Below are positions 25,067 through 34,377 of a stretch of DNA of 64,000 nucleotides, one piece after another. The stretch's first letter is position 1; each line of letters starts with the position of its first letter. The stretch is from JBOEGW01 sp050633625. Lineage in GTDB: Bacteria; Pseudomonadota; Alphaproteobacteria; Rhodobacterales; Rhodobacteraceae. Location of the stretch: assembly GCA_050633625.1 (NCBI GenBank), contig JBOEGW010000007.1, positions 248,001 through 312,000 on the forward strand, given 5' to 3'. Made by a program: the position numbers and the translations under genes. Below the pieces are notes generated by a model that was not told where the DNA came from, did not search any database, and saw nothing but the letters and a program-made list of their open reading frames with translations.

Positions 25067-27598
25067 CTAGCTTTCATCAGATTGGTCCGCGCCCTCGCCC
25101 AAATCCACTGCATCATCCCGCGTCAAGGTCGGGTCTTGCGCGCTATCAATCTGGTGTTGCACTGGCGCGGGTTTGGCCGCTTCCTCCCCGCGCAACGCCT
25201 CAGGATTTCGCAACCAAACATCGCGCTGTGCGAACGGAATTTCGATATCTTCTTCCAAAAACCGGCGCGCGATTTCATGGTTGATTTCCGAATGCACCGA
25301 GAGTTTGAAATTCACGTCTGACAAGATCGCCCTGACCTCAAAATTCAAGCTGTCTGCTCCAAATTCCGTAAACAAAACAGCGGGTTCAGGATTTACAACA
25401 ACCAAGGGGTGCGCCTTGATAATTTCCAGAAGGATCGCCGCCACCCGCCTTGTATCGGTGCCATAGGCAACCCCAACAGGGATGATCACACGGCCAATTT
25501 TATTGCCGCGGGTATAATTGGTCACAACGCCGGAAATCAGGTCCGAATTCGGCACCACAACATCGGTCCGATCAAAGGTCTCGATCCGGGTGGAGCGCAC
25601 GGAAATATCCTTCACGAACCCCATTTGTCCGCCCGCCTCAATCCAATCCCCTTCCGAAATCGGCCGCTCAATCAGCAAGATGATACCGGAGACAAAATTG
25701 GACACGATATTTTGCAAACCAAAGCCGATACCAACCGAAAGCGCACCAGCGACAATCGCCAGTGAGGACAGGTTAATCCCCGCCGCCGTCACCGCGAAAA
25801 GAGCCGCCAGAAAATAGCCAACATAGCCAATCCCCGCCGTGATCGCGTTGCGCCCGCCAATGTCCATTTTTGTCTTCGGCAAAACCGTGGTTTTCAACAT
25901 GCCCTGAATCAAGCGTGTCGCCCCGTAGCCGATCACAAAGACCACGATCATCCAGAGTAAATCGGTGGGCTTAATCACCCCTTCGCCAAAGCTGACCCCT
26001 TCGCCCACGCGCGCCCAAATTTCCGACAGTTCGGTCGCGCGCACGCCCCAGATCAGCGCGAACACAGGCACCGACAAGAGCAATGTCACGCCACTGACCA
26101 AAACCGGCAACAGCGCGTCCTGTGCGTCTTGGGTGCTGCGCTTCATCAACAGGCCAAACAGGTCCACATAAAACACATGTAACGCCAACAAGACCCCAAT
26201 CAGCGCCAGCGACAACATCGTGGCAAACAAGAGGTGCTCGCCCAGCGTGCCATAGCCCAAAAGCACCAAGAGCGGCCCCACAACGCCGATGATCTTCAGC
26301 CACCGCGCGCCGATTTTGACAGTGCGGCTTGTGAAGCCAGCGACCTCTTCGCTTTCCTCGCTCGCCTGCCCGCCATAGGCCAACAAAAGCCGACCAAGCC
26401 GAAACACCAAAACACCGCCCAAAATAACGACTGGCGTATTGAGAACGGCGATGGTTTCGGCAGAATAATTCTCTGCCTGCGCGACCTTACCAAGAGCGCC
26501 ATAGACGCCATAGACGATCCCCAAAATCACAGCATCAAAGCGTCCTTCAATGCGTGTCGCCGGGGCGAGATTGAGCACCGCCCAATCCGACTCAGGCTGG
26601 CCAAAAACGCGCGCACCGATCCAGCGCGCAACAATGAAGCCAGCGCCAACGAACAACACGAAAATGGCGATGTATTGCAGCCTATTGTCGCCAAACCCAG
26701 CCGCATAGAGCGCGATCAACAGCGCGCCCAGCCCAAGCAACGGCACGCCGACCTGCGCGATGGAAATTGCGAAGGTCCAAACCCCTTTTCCGGGGCCTTT
26801 GCTGCGTGCAGTGAGGCGCGCGCCCCCCTTTATGATCCATGCCCGCCCGCGCAGCAAAAGCACAAAGCCAATGAGCGAGAAAAACAAAATCGGAAACGCG
26901 GACTGGCGCAACTCAGCGCGCCGCACGTCCGATGTGGCGAGAGCGCGAAAATCGCGCATAACCGACTGAATTGTATTGACAACATCCGAGAACGCAGCCG
27001 GCCACAATGCGGGCGCCGCCGGGCTTGGCCCCATGGTAAAGAAGCTGTCATTCTGGCGCGACCTGAGCAGCCCGTCGATCCCTTCAATGATCGCGTTCGC
27101 CCGCGCAAAGGCAATATCGGCGGCCAAAACTGGCGTTTCAAGCAATGACAATTGCCCCTGAAGCGCCTTGCGTTGGGTGGCGGCCGAGTCGCTTTCTACA
27201 GCGCCATCCGCAGGCTCTGGCCCAAGCGCCGCGATCTGTTCACGCAGGGACTTAATCGGCACAGTATTTTCGCCGCGCGCCGTCGAAAACGCCTCGCGCC
27301 ATGTCACCATTTCCGCGCGCAAACTCTCCAAATCCGCATCAGACGCCCGCGCCGCATCAACGGCTTTTTCCGCGCGCGAGGCCACCTTGGCCCAGGCCTC
27401 GTAATCGGGGGCATTGGCTGGCAACTCAACGGTCGCGGCAAGCTCCGCTGCTGGCGAGTTCGTGCCTGCGCCCGGCGTGACATCCGCAACCGACAAGACC
27501 TGCGAAAATCCCGTGCCGACACTCAGGCCCGTACTCATGATGACGAGCAAGACCGCGCCCAAAAACGCGCGCAATTGGCGCAGTGTCAAACGCGTCAT
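25067..27598 (-). CDS. MscS-family mechanosensitive channel with DUF3772 domain
   Basis: An 843-residue large MscS relative. It has a signal-like N-terminal segment, a periplasmic helical DUF3772 region to about residue 230, about ten transmembrane helices, and the MscS pore/beta domain: SVGIGFGLQNIVSNFVSGIILL is the pore-lining TM3 and ERPISEGDWIE starts the beta domain. It likely releases osmolytes on hypo-osmotic shock or is a signalling variant. Its ATG overlaps the cysK stop by 4 bases, placing it last in the trgA-trgB-cysK unit. Confidence 0.92.
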   Translation of the reverse strand: MTRLTLRQLRAFLGAVLLVIMSTGLSVGTGFSQVLSVADVTPGAGTNSPAAELAATVELPANAPDYEAWAKVASRAEKAVDAARASDADLESLRAEMVTWREAFSTARGENTVPIKSLREQIAALGPEPADGAVESDSAATQRKALQGQLSLLETPVLAADIAFARANAIIEGIDGLLRSRQNDSFFTMGPSPAAPALWPAAFSDVVNTIQSVMRDFRALATSDVRRAELRQSAFPILFFSLIGFVLLLRGRAWIIKGGARLTARSKGPGKGVWTFAISIAQVGVPLLGLGALLIALYAAGFGDNRLQYIAIFVLFVGAGFIVARWIGARVFGQPESDWAVLNLAPATRIEGRFDAVILGIVYGVYGALGKVAQAENYSAETIAVLNTPVVILGGVLVFRLGRLLLAYGGQASEESEEVAGFTSRTVKIGARWLKIIGVVGPLLVLLGYGTLGEHLLFATMLSLALIGVLLALHVFYVDLFGLLMKRSTQDAQDALLPVLVSGVTLLLSVPVFALIWGVRATELSEIWARVGEGVSFGEGVIKPTDLLWMIVVFVIGYGATRLIQGMLKTTVLPKTKMDIGGRNAITAGIGYVGYFLAALFAVTAAGINLSSLAIVAGALSVGIGFGLQNIVSNFVSGIILLIERPISEGDWIEAGGQMGFVKDISVRSTRIETFDRTDVVVPNSDLISGVVTNYTRGNKIGRVIIPVGVAYGTDTRRVAAILLEIIKAHPLVVVNPEPAVLFTEFGADSLNFEVRAILSDVNFKLSVHSEINHEIARRFLEEDIEIPFAQRDVWLRNPEALRGEEAAKPAPVQHQIDSAQDPTLTRDDAVDLGEGADQSDES

Positions 27599-28629
27599 GC
27601 TTCGGCCATCACATCTGGCAAATCCACTTTGGCGCGTGTCAGAAAACTTGGCACGGGAAGCGACTTTTCTCTCAGAAATTCAGCATTGTACATTTTGGAT
27701 TGGTACCGTGTTCCATAGTCGCACAGCACAGTCACGATCCGATGCCCCGGCCCCATTTCGCGCGCCATACGCACTGCCCCCGCGATATTGATCGCGGAGG
27801 AGCCACCAAGGCATAACCCTTCATTTTCGAGCAACTCAAACACATAAGGCAGGGCCTCACCGTCCGTGATTTGATAGGACATATCGGGGGTAAATCCTTC
27901 AAGGTTCTTGGTAATGCGTACTTGGCCAATTCCCTCGGCAATCGAGCCGCCTTCCATGGCGATTTCCCCGGTTGTGTAATAACTATAAAGCCCCGCGCCC
28001 ATCGGATCGGCCAAGGCGACCTTGACCCCTTTGGGCTGCAACGCCATGCCAACACCCGCCAAAGTGCCACCTGACCCAACAGCGCAGACAAACCCATCGA
28101 CCTTGCCGTCCATCTGCTGCCAGATTTCAGGACCCGTCGTTTCAATATGCGCCTGACGGTTCGCCACATTGTCAAACTGGTTCGCCCAGATCGCGCCATT
28201 TGGCTCAGATTGCGCCAATCGCTGCGCGAGCCGCTCGGAATAATGGACGAAATTGTTCGGATTTCGATACGGCGCGGCGGGCACCTCCACAAGCTCCGCG
28301 CCCGCGATACGCAACATGTCCTTCTTTTCTTGGCTTTGCGTGTCCGGAATCACGATGACCGAGCGATACCCCAGCGAGGCGCCCACAAGCGCCAGCCCAA
28401 TTCCGGTGTTGCCCGCTGTCCCCTCAACGATCGTGCCACCAGGGCGCAACGCCCCGCGCGCCACAGCATCTTGAATGATATAAAGCGCCGCACGATCCTT
28501 CACCGATTGGCCGGGGTTCATGAACTCTGCCTTGCCAAAGATCTCACAGCCCGTGGCCTCAGATACCGCCTGCAGCTTTACCAAAGGCGTGTTGCCAATC
28601 AGCTCAACGAGGTCTTTGCGAATATCCAT
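27595..28629 (-). CDS. cysK: cysteine synthase A
   Basis: A 344-residue PLP enzyme that makes cysteine from O-acetylserine and sulfide. K44 in NPGQSVKDRAA binds PLP; EGTAGNTGIGLAL is the substrate loop and GSGGTLAG the phosphate loop. In Rhodobacter sphaeroides cysK neighbours trgAB and contributes to tellurite resistance; the same order occurs here. It overlaps the downstream mscS by 4 bases and starts 86 bases after trgB. Confidence 0.94.
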   Translation of the reverse strand: MDIRKDLVELIGNTPLVKLQAVSEATGCEIFGKAEFMNPGQSVKDRAALYIIQDAVARGALRPGGTIVEGTAGNTGIGLALVGASLGYRSVIVIPDTQSQEKKDMLRIAGAELVEVPAAPYRNPNNFVHYSERLAQRLAQSEPNGAIWANQFDNVANRQAHIETTGPEIWQQMDGKVDGFVCAVGSGGTLAGVGMALQPKGVKVALADPMGAGLYSYYTTGEIAMEGGSIAEGIGQVRITKNLEGFTPDMSYQITDGEALPYVFELLENEGLCLGGSSAINIAGAVRMAREMGPGHRIVTVLCDYGTRYQSKMYNAEFLREKSLPVPSFLTRAKVDLPDVMAEA

Positions 28630-28715
28630 GGGTCGCCCTTCTTGTCACAGGTGTATGGCCCCGCGCCAACGCGGTGTGCCGTTTGTAAAAGTAGTAGGCA
28701 AGCGCGCGCGGGAAC

Positions 28716-29858
28716 TCAAGCAGAGGCGCGCAATCGTTCACGGTTTAGTGCAAGCCAATAGGCACTCATGAGCAAGGGCACACTCGCCACTTCACCACCG
28801 CGCGCAAGCTCCATCAACCGATCAAACCCAATGACATGCGTGCGAATATCTTCCGCCTCATTTTTCAAGCCGTGCACCTCGCCGCCCAGCCCCGCAAGCT
28901 CCATAACCGCCACATAGGAATAGAGAAATTCGCTCATGGCGCCCGGACTAGGGTAGCCCTGACCCACGTTTTCCAGTGCCCCAACAGTCACACCCGCTTC
29001 CTCAAAAGCTTCCCGACGCGCGCACGCTTGCGGGGTTTCGCCCGGATCAATGCGACCCGCAATCGGCTCAAGCAACCAAGGCTTTGGATCGCCGCGCAAA
29101 AATGGCCCCATGCGAAACTGCTCAATCAACAACACAACGTCGCGCTGAGGATCATAAGGCAAAACCGTCACAGCGTCACCGCCCACCAAGGCCGCTCGCG
29201 TCACGGCGGCACTCATCTCACCGTCAAACTGGCGAAAAGACAGGTCTTGTTCACCGATTTGAAAGTAATTCACATAGGGCGTTCGCGCCTCAAGGACATG
29301 AACATCATCGCGCGCGCTCAACCCACTGCGCAGGCTTGTGGGCAGCGCCTCTTGCGCGCGCAAACGACTGGCCGCCCGCATTTGGATCGTTGGCATCATC
29401 AAAGCCACCTCATGCGCCGATTTCTTGCCGAAATAGCCCATAGCTTCGCGCGCCGCTTCCACCCATATTTCGCCATAACGCTCTGAAAACGCGCTCAAAC
29501 TCCAGGTTTTTTCCGCCACATCAGTGGGCACATCAGGCCAGTAGACCTGCGCCGTCCCCCGCGCGCCCTTTTCTAGGGTCACAGGGATGTCGCGCAGATG
29601 ATAGCCAAACCCAGCCTCAAAAAAATCAAGCCGTGCGCGCTGCACCGGGTCCAAATCTTCGATCAACAACCCTTCGGCAAATTGCGCCGCCCCCGCACCG
29701 CCCTCTCGCAAAACAGGATAAGCCGCGCCCTGAACAGAATGCGCCTGAAATCCGGGGGCAAGGGCCGGCCGCAAGTTTAGCCCGTCCAGCCCATCGACAA
29801 CCGTATCAAGCAAGGGCAGATGGCGCAGAGTGCCAAATACGAATAGCCCGCGCGACAC
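28716..29858 (-). CDS. trgB: TrgB: GGCT-like plus Nudix hydrolase fusion
   Basis: A 380-residue two-domain protein. Residues 1-115 resemble the gamma-glutamylcyclotransferase-like/AIG2 fold (LFVFGTLRH at 5-13). Residues 195-380 are a Nudix hydrolase of the ADP-ribose pyrophosphatase type, with an intact Nudix box at 268-290 (GRIDPGETPQ, RREAFEEAGV). It starts 2 bases after the trgA stop. TrgB was described as part of the tellurite-resistance locus of Rhodobacter; a glutathione- or ADP-ribose-linked detoxification role is plausible but not shown. Confidence 0.9.
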   Translation of the reverse strand: MSRGLFVFGTLRHLPLLDTVVDGLDGLNLRPALAPGFQAHSVQGAAYPVLREGGAGAAQFAEGLLIEDLDPVQRARLDFFEAGFGYHLRDIPVTLEKGARGTAQVYWPDVPTDVAEKTWSLSAFSERYGEIWVEAAREAMGYFGKKSAHEVALMMPTIQMRAASRLRAQEALPTSLRSGLSARDDVHVLEARTPYVNYFQIGEQDLSFRQFDGEMSAAVTRAALVGGDAVTVLPYDPQRDVVLLIEQFRMGPFLRGDPKPWLLEPIAGRIDPGETPQACARREAFEEAGVTVGALENVGQGYPSPGAMSEFLYSYVAVMELAGLGGEVHGLKNEAEDIRTHVIGFDRLMELARGGEVASVPLLMSAYWLALNRERLRASA

Positions 29859-29860
29859 CT

Positions 29861-30301
29861 TCAGGAAAACCGCCGCGACACAGCGCCCGTCAGCCAGCCC
29901 GCAAGCACGCCCCCCACAACAAGCGCGATAATCACATCCGCTTGCGCCGCCAGCACGAGATTGTTCACAGTTTCAGCGAAAAACCCCAAGATCGCTTCCA
30001 TCGGCCCGTCATAACTCTTGCGCAAAGCCCGCTCCAACATCGCGTTGCCGCCAAAAACCGCAGCCGTCACAACCGTCAAAATCACTGAGCTTGTCAGCCC
30101 AATCGCCACAGCCGTCCCCTGTTTGCGTTCAAGTTTGCGCCCGGTGAACAACCATCCCGTGCCCAGCCCCACAACGGCCGCCACCGGCGAAAGCTTCCCC
30201 ACTGGCAAGCCTTCCGTCACATAGGCCTTCACAAGGTCGGCGCAAAACCAGCCCAACGCGGCCAGAATAAGTGCGGCAACAAGTCTTGATGCGGTTGGCA
30301 T
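29861..30301 (-). CDS. trgA: TrgA family membrane protein
   Basis: A 146-residue membrane protein with about four hydrophobic segments (LVAALILAALGWFCADLV, PVAAVVGLGTGWLF, GLTSSVILTVVTAAVFGG, VIIALVVGGVLAGWL). Size, composition and position directly before trgB and cysK match TrgA of the Rhodobacter tellurite-resistance locus. GAGGAGAGGTGAGC precedes the ATG. It is the first gene of the unit; the 73 AT-rich bases upstream are the likely promoter region, with no certain hexamers. Confidence 0.88.
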   Translation of the reverse strand: MPTASRLVAALILAALGWFCADLVKAYVTEGLPVGKLSPVAAVVGLGTGWLFTGRKLERKQGTAVAIGLTSSVILTVVTAAVFGGNAMLERALRKSYDGPMEAILGFFAETVNNLVLAAQADVIIALVVGGVLAGWLTGAVSRRFS

Positions 30302-30374
30302 CTGCTCACCTCTCCTCTTAACTGACGCCTGTTATTTATTGTTTTTGCGTCATAAATCTTATTTTCAGCCCGGA

Positions 30375-31583
30375 TTACGCCGGGTGCTGCACGGTGACCT
30401 GCACCACGTCACAGTTTCCCGAATGAAAGGCTGCGGCGCAAGTGGTTAGGTAAAAATTCCACATATTGCGAAACCGATCATCAAACCCAAGCGCCTTCAC
30501 CGCCCCCCATTTCGCGTTGAACGCAGCGTGCCACAAACGCAAAGTTTTGCTGTAACTTTCGCCAAAATCAATCATCGCGCTCTCTTCAAGTCCCGCCTTG
30601 GCAATCTCGTCCCTTAGCGCTGTTTTCGAGGGCAACATCCCACCCGGAAAGATGTATTTTTGAATGAAATCAACACGTTTACGATAGACCTCAAAGCGCG
30701 CCTCATCCAAAGTAATAATCTGCAATGTCCCCCGGCGCCCCGGTTTCAGGCAGCGTTTGAGCGTGTTGAAATATACAGGCCAGTATTTTTCGCCCACCGC
30801 CTCAAACATCTCAATCGAGGCAATCCCATCGTATTGCCCTTTCTCGTCCCGATAGTCCTGCAATTTGAGCGTCACGCGGTCAGACAGCCCTGCCGCTTCA
30901 ATTCGCGCCTTTGCAAAGGCCAGTTGTTCGCGCGAAATCGTCAATCCCGTCACCTTCAGCCCGCGTTCTCGCGCCGCATATTCCGCAAAGCCGCCCCAAC
31001 CACAGCCAATTTCCAAGACATGATCGCCCGGCTGCACGCCCATTTGATCAACAAGGCTCGCGTACTTTTGTTCCTGAGCCTTTTCAAGCGCTTCCTCGCC
31101 ACTCTTAAAGTAAGCCGAACTGTAGGTCATGCTGGGATCAAGCCAAAGCGCGTAGAAGTCATTGCCCAAATCATAGTGGTAAGAAATGTTCTTCTGCGCT
31201 TGGCGTTTGCTGTTTGACTGCATCCAAAACCGCAACCGCTCATAGGCGCGCACAAGGGCTTGCCCCGGAAAGCCCCGGTACAGCATCTCGTTGTCCGTAT
31301 GAAGAAAATCAAGGAAGGCTTGCAAGTCCGGGCTGGACCAACCGCCTTCAATATAGCTGTCGCAAAACCCTAGATCCCCCTCGCGCACAAGCCGCGCAAA
31401 GACGTCCTGCGAATGGATTTTGATTTTCGCAGTATAGCCCGGCCGCGCCCCGGTGGCCCGAAACACGCGCCCATCTGGCAGCTCCATATCCAGCTGCCCC
31501 TGCGCAACTCCCTGCGCCAATGCAAACACCCGCGCAAAATAACGCGGCAGCCCCGTTTGCCCTTCGGTGGACAAGAGTATCAT
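30375..31583 (-). CDS. cfa: cyclopropane-fatty-acyl-phospholipid synthase family protein
   Basis: A 402-residue SAM-dependent enzyme that adds a methylene bridge to unsaturated acyl chains of membrane phospholipids. YHYDLGNDFYALWLDPSMTYS and the SAM loop VLEIGCGWGGFAEYA (189-203) are diagnostic. ATG 31583 is chosen over an upstream in-frame TTG because a G-rich ribosome site precedes it. Homologues in this order can also modify other lipids, so the exact product is not certain. Confidence 0.92.
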   Translation of the reverse strand: MILLSTEGQTGLPRYFARVFALAQGVAQGQLDMELPDGRVFRATGARPGYTAKIKIHSQDVFARLVREGDLGFCDSYIEGGWSSPDLQAFLDFLHTDNEMLYRGFPGQALVRAYERLRFWMQSNSKRQAQKNISYHYDLGNDFYALWLDPSMTYSSAYFKSGEEALEKAQEQKYASLVDQMGVQPGDHVLEIGCGWGGFAEYAARERGLKVTGLTISREQLAFAKARIEAAGLSDRVTLKLQDYRDEKGQYDGIASIEMFEAVGEKYWPVYFNTLKRCLKPGRRGTLQIITLDEARFEVYRKRVDFIQKYIFPGGMLPSKTALRDEIAKAGLEESAMIDFGESYSKTLRLWHAAFNAKWGAVKALGFDDRFRNMWNFYLTTCAAAFHSGNCDVVQVTVQHPA

Positions 31584-31663
31584 TCCCGTAACCCCCAGCA
31601 ATAAAGTGTTAACAAAAACCTAGAAACCCAGCGGACGGCTGGCAAGGGGGGCGCGTCATTTTC

Positions 31664-33079
31664 CTAAGTCTGTCGCGCTGCAAAGGCCGCAAGCGCCGCC
31701 TCCCGGCCCGCTTTCAACGCAACAATAGGCGTTTCAGGATACCTCATTTGCGCCGAAAGCCCCCATGTCTGAGGCACAGCATCAAAATACGCCAAAGCCA
31801 TCTCAGAAGGCGCGCTTTGGCCCTCCGCGATCCATCTGCGCCGATAGGCCATGTCGGGGTCAAATTTTTTGGCCTGCGTCTCCGGGTTAAACACCCGAAA
31901 AAACGGTGCCGCATCCGGCCCGCATCCCGCCACCCATTGCCAGCCCATCGCGTTGGAGGCGATGTCCCAATCCGTCAAACACTCCGCAAACCAATCCCGA
32001 CCAACCCGCCAATCCACCATCAAATGTTTCGTTAAATACGAGGCGACGATCATGCGCGCGCGATTGTGCATTTTCCCAGTGACATACATTTCGCGCATCG
32101 CCGCATCTACAAATTCAACGCCCGTTCGCCCCTGTTTCCACGCCAGAACCGATGCCTGCTCCGCGTCCTTTGACCATGGAAACCGCTCCCAGCCTGCGCG
32201 CCAACTTTCACTGAGAATATGGGGCGAATGGTACATCAAATGATAAGCGAATTCGCGCCAAACAAGCTCTTTGAGGAACTGCTCGCCGCCCAAAGCGCCC
32301 GTCAAGGTCGCGCGCTGCCCCGCCGACCAAATGGAGCGCGCCGAAATCTCGCCATAGGTCAGGTATTCCGATAATTGAGAGGTCGCCGCCACCGCAGGAA
32401 AATCGCGCCGGTCCTTATATTGCTCAACAGGGCCATCCATGAACCGATCAAGCGCAGCAAACGCCGCGCTTTCGCCGGGGCGCATATGTTTGCGCACAAT
32501 CGCCGCGCCGCGTTTCATCTCGCCTGCCAAATCCCAAGCCTCAAGTTGGTCCGACACAGGCCAAACCGCCGGCGCACGCAGCTTTGGCTCAGACAACGGT
32601 ACACCAGGATCGCGCCCGCGCAGATTGTTCCAAAACGGCGTATAAACCTTATACATCCCCCCTTGCCCGGTCTGCACAGTCCAAGGCTCAAACAACACAT
32701 GCCCGCCATGGCTTTCCGCCTCAAACCCATCGGATTTCAATCCCGCTTTCACAAGGGTATCGCGCGCAATCGCCTCCGGATCGTAGCAGCGCGCCCAATG
32801 AACAGCCCGCGCACCGACCTCAGCCACAACCGCCCGCAAGACCTCAAGCGCCGCGCCGCGCCGCAACACAAGGCGCGATCCGCGCGCACGCAACGCCGCA
32901 TCAAACTCCTCAAGCCCCAGCCCAAGACGCATTTTCGCCGCCGCGCCCAAGCCATCAAAAGCCTCATCTAGAATGAAAACCGGGATCACCCTGCCGCGCG
33001 CAGCTGCCGCCACCAACGCCGGGTTATCCGTCACGCGCAGATCACGCCGGACCCACCAAATCACAGGAACATCAGTCAT
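31664..33079 (-). CDS. phrB: deoxyribodipyrimidine photolyase
   Basis: A 471-residue class I photolyase/cryptochrome family protein. VIWWVRRDLRVTDNPAL opens the antenna domain; the FAD/DNA-binding domain has WRVGRDWFAECLTDWD, ASNAMGWQWVAG and FFRVFNPETQAKKFDPD. It repairs UV cyclobutane dimers using light, which suits a surface-water bacterium. ATG 33079 is chosen for the AGGCAGGG upstream. The 3' half of the upstream intergenic region holds a tandem hairpin array. Confidence 0.94.
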   Translation of the reverse strand: MTDVPVIWWVRRDLRVTDNPALVAAAARGRVIPVFILDEAFDGLGAAAKMRLGLGLEEFDAALRARGSRLVLRRGAALEVLRAVVAEVGARAVHWARCYDPEAIARDTLVKAGLKSDGFEAESHGGHVLFEPWTVQTGQGGMYKVYTPFWNNLRGRDPGVPLSEPKLRAPAVWPVSDQLEAWDLAGEMKRGAAIVRKHMRPGESAAFAALDRFMDGPVEQYKDRRDFPAVAATSQLSEYLTYGEISARSIWSAGQRATLTGALGGEQFLKELVWREFAYHLMYHSPHILSESWRAGWERFPWSKDAEQASVLAWKQGRTGVEFVDAAMREMYVTGKMHNRARMIVASYLTKHLMVDWRVGRDWFAECLTDWDIASNAMGWQWVAGCGPDAAPFFRVFNPETQAKKFDPDMAYRRRWIAEGQSAPSEMALAYFDAVPQTWGLSAQMRYPETPIVALKAGREAALAAFAARQT

Positions 33080-33124
33080 ACCCTGCCTACGCATCCGCCA
33101 AGCCTTTGGATCACTCGCACGTGG

Positions 33125-33150
33125 TTTTCAGTGTTCCGAAAGTATCCCAG
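33125..33150 (-). repeat. intergenic core element, copy B
   Basis: On the minus strand the 26-nt core reads CTGGGATACTTTC then GGAACACTGAAAA. It is 3' of acuI in the same sense, right after a tandem array of hairpins (33155-33280), and about 46 bases before phrB. Confidence 0.75.
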
Positions 33151-33154
33151 GGGG

Positions 33155-33280
33155 TTTGGGGGACTGGTCCCCCATCTATACTGGGGTTTGGGGGACTGGT
33201 CCTCCATCAAAACTGCGATTTGGGGGACTGCCCCTCATCTAATCTGAGGTTAGCGGAACTGGCCTCCCTCTCATCAGCCC
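33155..33280. repeat. four tandem ~32-bp repeats, first with strong hairpin
   Basis: Units start at 33155, 33187, 33219 and 33250. The first two share TTTGGGGGACTGGTCC; the third and fourth decay. In unit one GGGGGAC (33158-33164) pairs with GTCCCCC (33167-33173). The array lies between acuI and phrB on the minus strand and ends at copy B of the recurring core. No variable spacers are present, so this is not a CRISPR array. Confidence 0.8.
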
Positions 33281-33287
33281 TACCGCA

Positions 33288-34280
33288 TCATCCGTTCACA
33301 TCCACGACAACACGCCCCTTCACCTTGCCGCTCAAAATATCAGCCCCAAGCCGCGGCACATCCTCAAGCGTTGCAGTTTGGATCATCGACGCCAGCTTCT
33401 CCATCGGCAAATCTTGAGCAATCCGACCCCAGGCCTCAAGCCGCCCCTCATAAGGCTTCATCACGCTATCAATCCCAAGCAAATTCACCCCGCGCAGCAA
33501 GAACGGGATCACAGTCGTCGGCAAAGCCGCCCCGCCCGCAAGCCCCACAGCCGCGACCGATCCGCCGTATGTCATCTGCCCCAGAATACGCGCAAGCATT
33601 TCGCCGCCCACAGCATCAATACAACCCGCCCATGTTTCCGCCTCAAGCGGGCGCTTGACCACCTCGTTGATCTCGCCGCGCGCCACAATGCGCGCCGCCC
33701 CCAGGGACGTCAGATACTCCGCCTGCTCCGGGCGCCCTGTCACGGCCGCCACCTCATAGCCAAGCTTGCCCAAAATCGCAGTCGCCACGGACCCAACACC
33801 GCCCGCCGCCCCGGTCACAAGCACTTCACCCTTTTGCGGGGTCAAACCATGCTGCTCCAACGCCAAAACCGACAACATCGCTGTCAATCCAGCCGTCCCC
33901 ACCGCCATCGCATCGCGCGTCGAAAGACCGTCCGGCAAGGGCACAAGCCAATCCGCCTTGACCCGCGCCTTTTGCGCATAGCCGCCCCAATGCACTTCGC
34001 CCACACGCCATCCCGTCAAAACGACCTTATCACCGGGCGCAAAACGTGCATCCTCAGAGGCCTCAACGGTGCCCGCAAAATCAATCCCCGCCACGTGGGG
34101 ATATTGGCGCACCAATCCGCCACCCTTTGGCGACAAACACAACCCGTCTTTGTAGTTCACTGTCGAATATTCCACCGCCACAGTGACTTCGCCCGCTGGC
34201 AAATCATCCATGGAAAGCTCGCGCATATGCGCGCCTGCGACACCCTCATCATTTTGCTCAAGTACCAGTGCTTTAAACAT
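33288..34280 (-). CDS. acuI: acrylyl-CoA reductase (NADPH), AcuI/YhdH family
   Basis: A 330-residue medium-chain dehydrogenase/reductase without zinc ligands. VEYSTVNYKDGLCLSPKGG and YPHVAGIDFAGTV match AcuI; TGAAGGVGSVATAIL binds NADPH. AcuI reduces acryloyl-CoA to propionyl-CoA, detoxifying acrylate from DMSP and serving 3-hydroxypropionate use, a pathway widespread in roseobacters. It is divergent from a FadR-type regulator with a perfect palindrome between them. The DMSP demethylase gene dmdA, often adjacent in this group, is not here. Confidence 0.9.
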   Translation of the reverse strand: MFKALVLEQNDEGVAGAHMRELSMDDLPAGEVTVAVEYSTVNYKDGLCLSPKGGGLVRQYPHVAGIDFAGTVEASEDARFAPGDKVVLTGWRVGEVHWGGYAQKARVKADWLVPLPDGLSTRDAMAVGTAGLTAMLSVLALEQHGLTPQKGEVLVTGAAGGVGSVATAILGKLGYEVAAVTGRPEQAEYLTSLGAARIVARGEINEVVKRPLEAETWAGCIDAVGGEMLARILGQMTYGGSVAAVGLAGGAALPTTVIPFLLRGVNLLGIDSVMKPYEGRLEAWGRIAQDLPMEKLASMIQTATLEDVPRLGADILSGKVKGRVVVDVNG

Positions 34281-34331
34281 CGCTCTCCCCTTTTTGGCGG
34301 CAAGTGGTTATGGTTTGGCCTGAGCCTATCC

Positions 34332-34350
34332 TCAATTGTATGACAATTGA
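34332..34350. promoter_or_regulatory. perfect GntR/FadR-type operator palindrome
   Basis: TCAATTGTATGACAATTGA: 8-base arms with a 3-base spacer. Its centre TTGTATGACAA fits the GntR-family form T-N-GT-N3-AC-N-A. It lies 52 bases before acuI and 28 bases before the regulator gene, so one site could control both. Confidence 0.8.
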
Positions 34351-34377
34351 AACAAAGAAACGAAAGACGCCACGTCG

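Noticed and set aside
24747..25070. Plus-strand frame of 107 codons over the tRNA-Ser
   Set aside because: It runs through the tRNA gene on the opposite strand and has no recognisable domain.
33155..33280. Possible CRISPR array
   Set aside because: Repeats are contiguous with no unique spacers, degrade along the array, and no cas gene is near.
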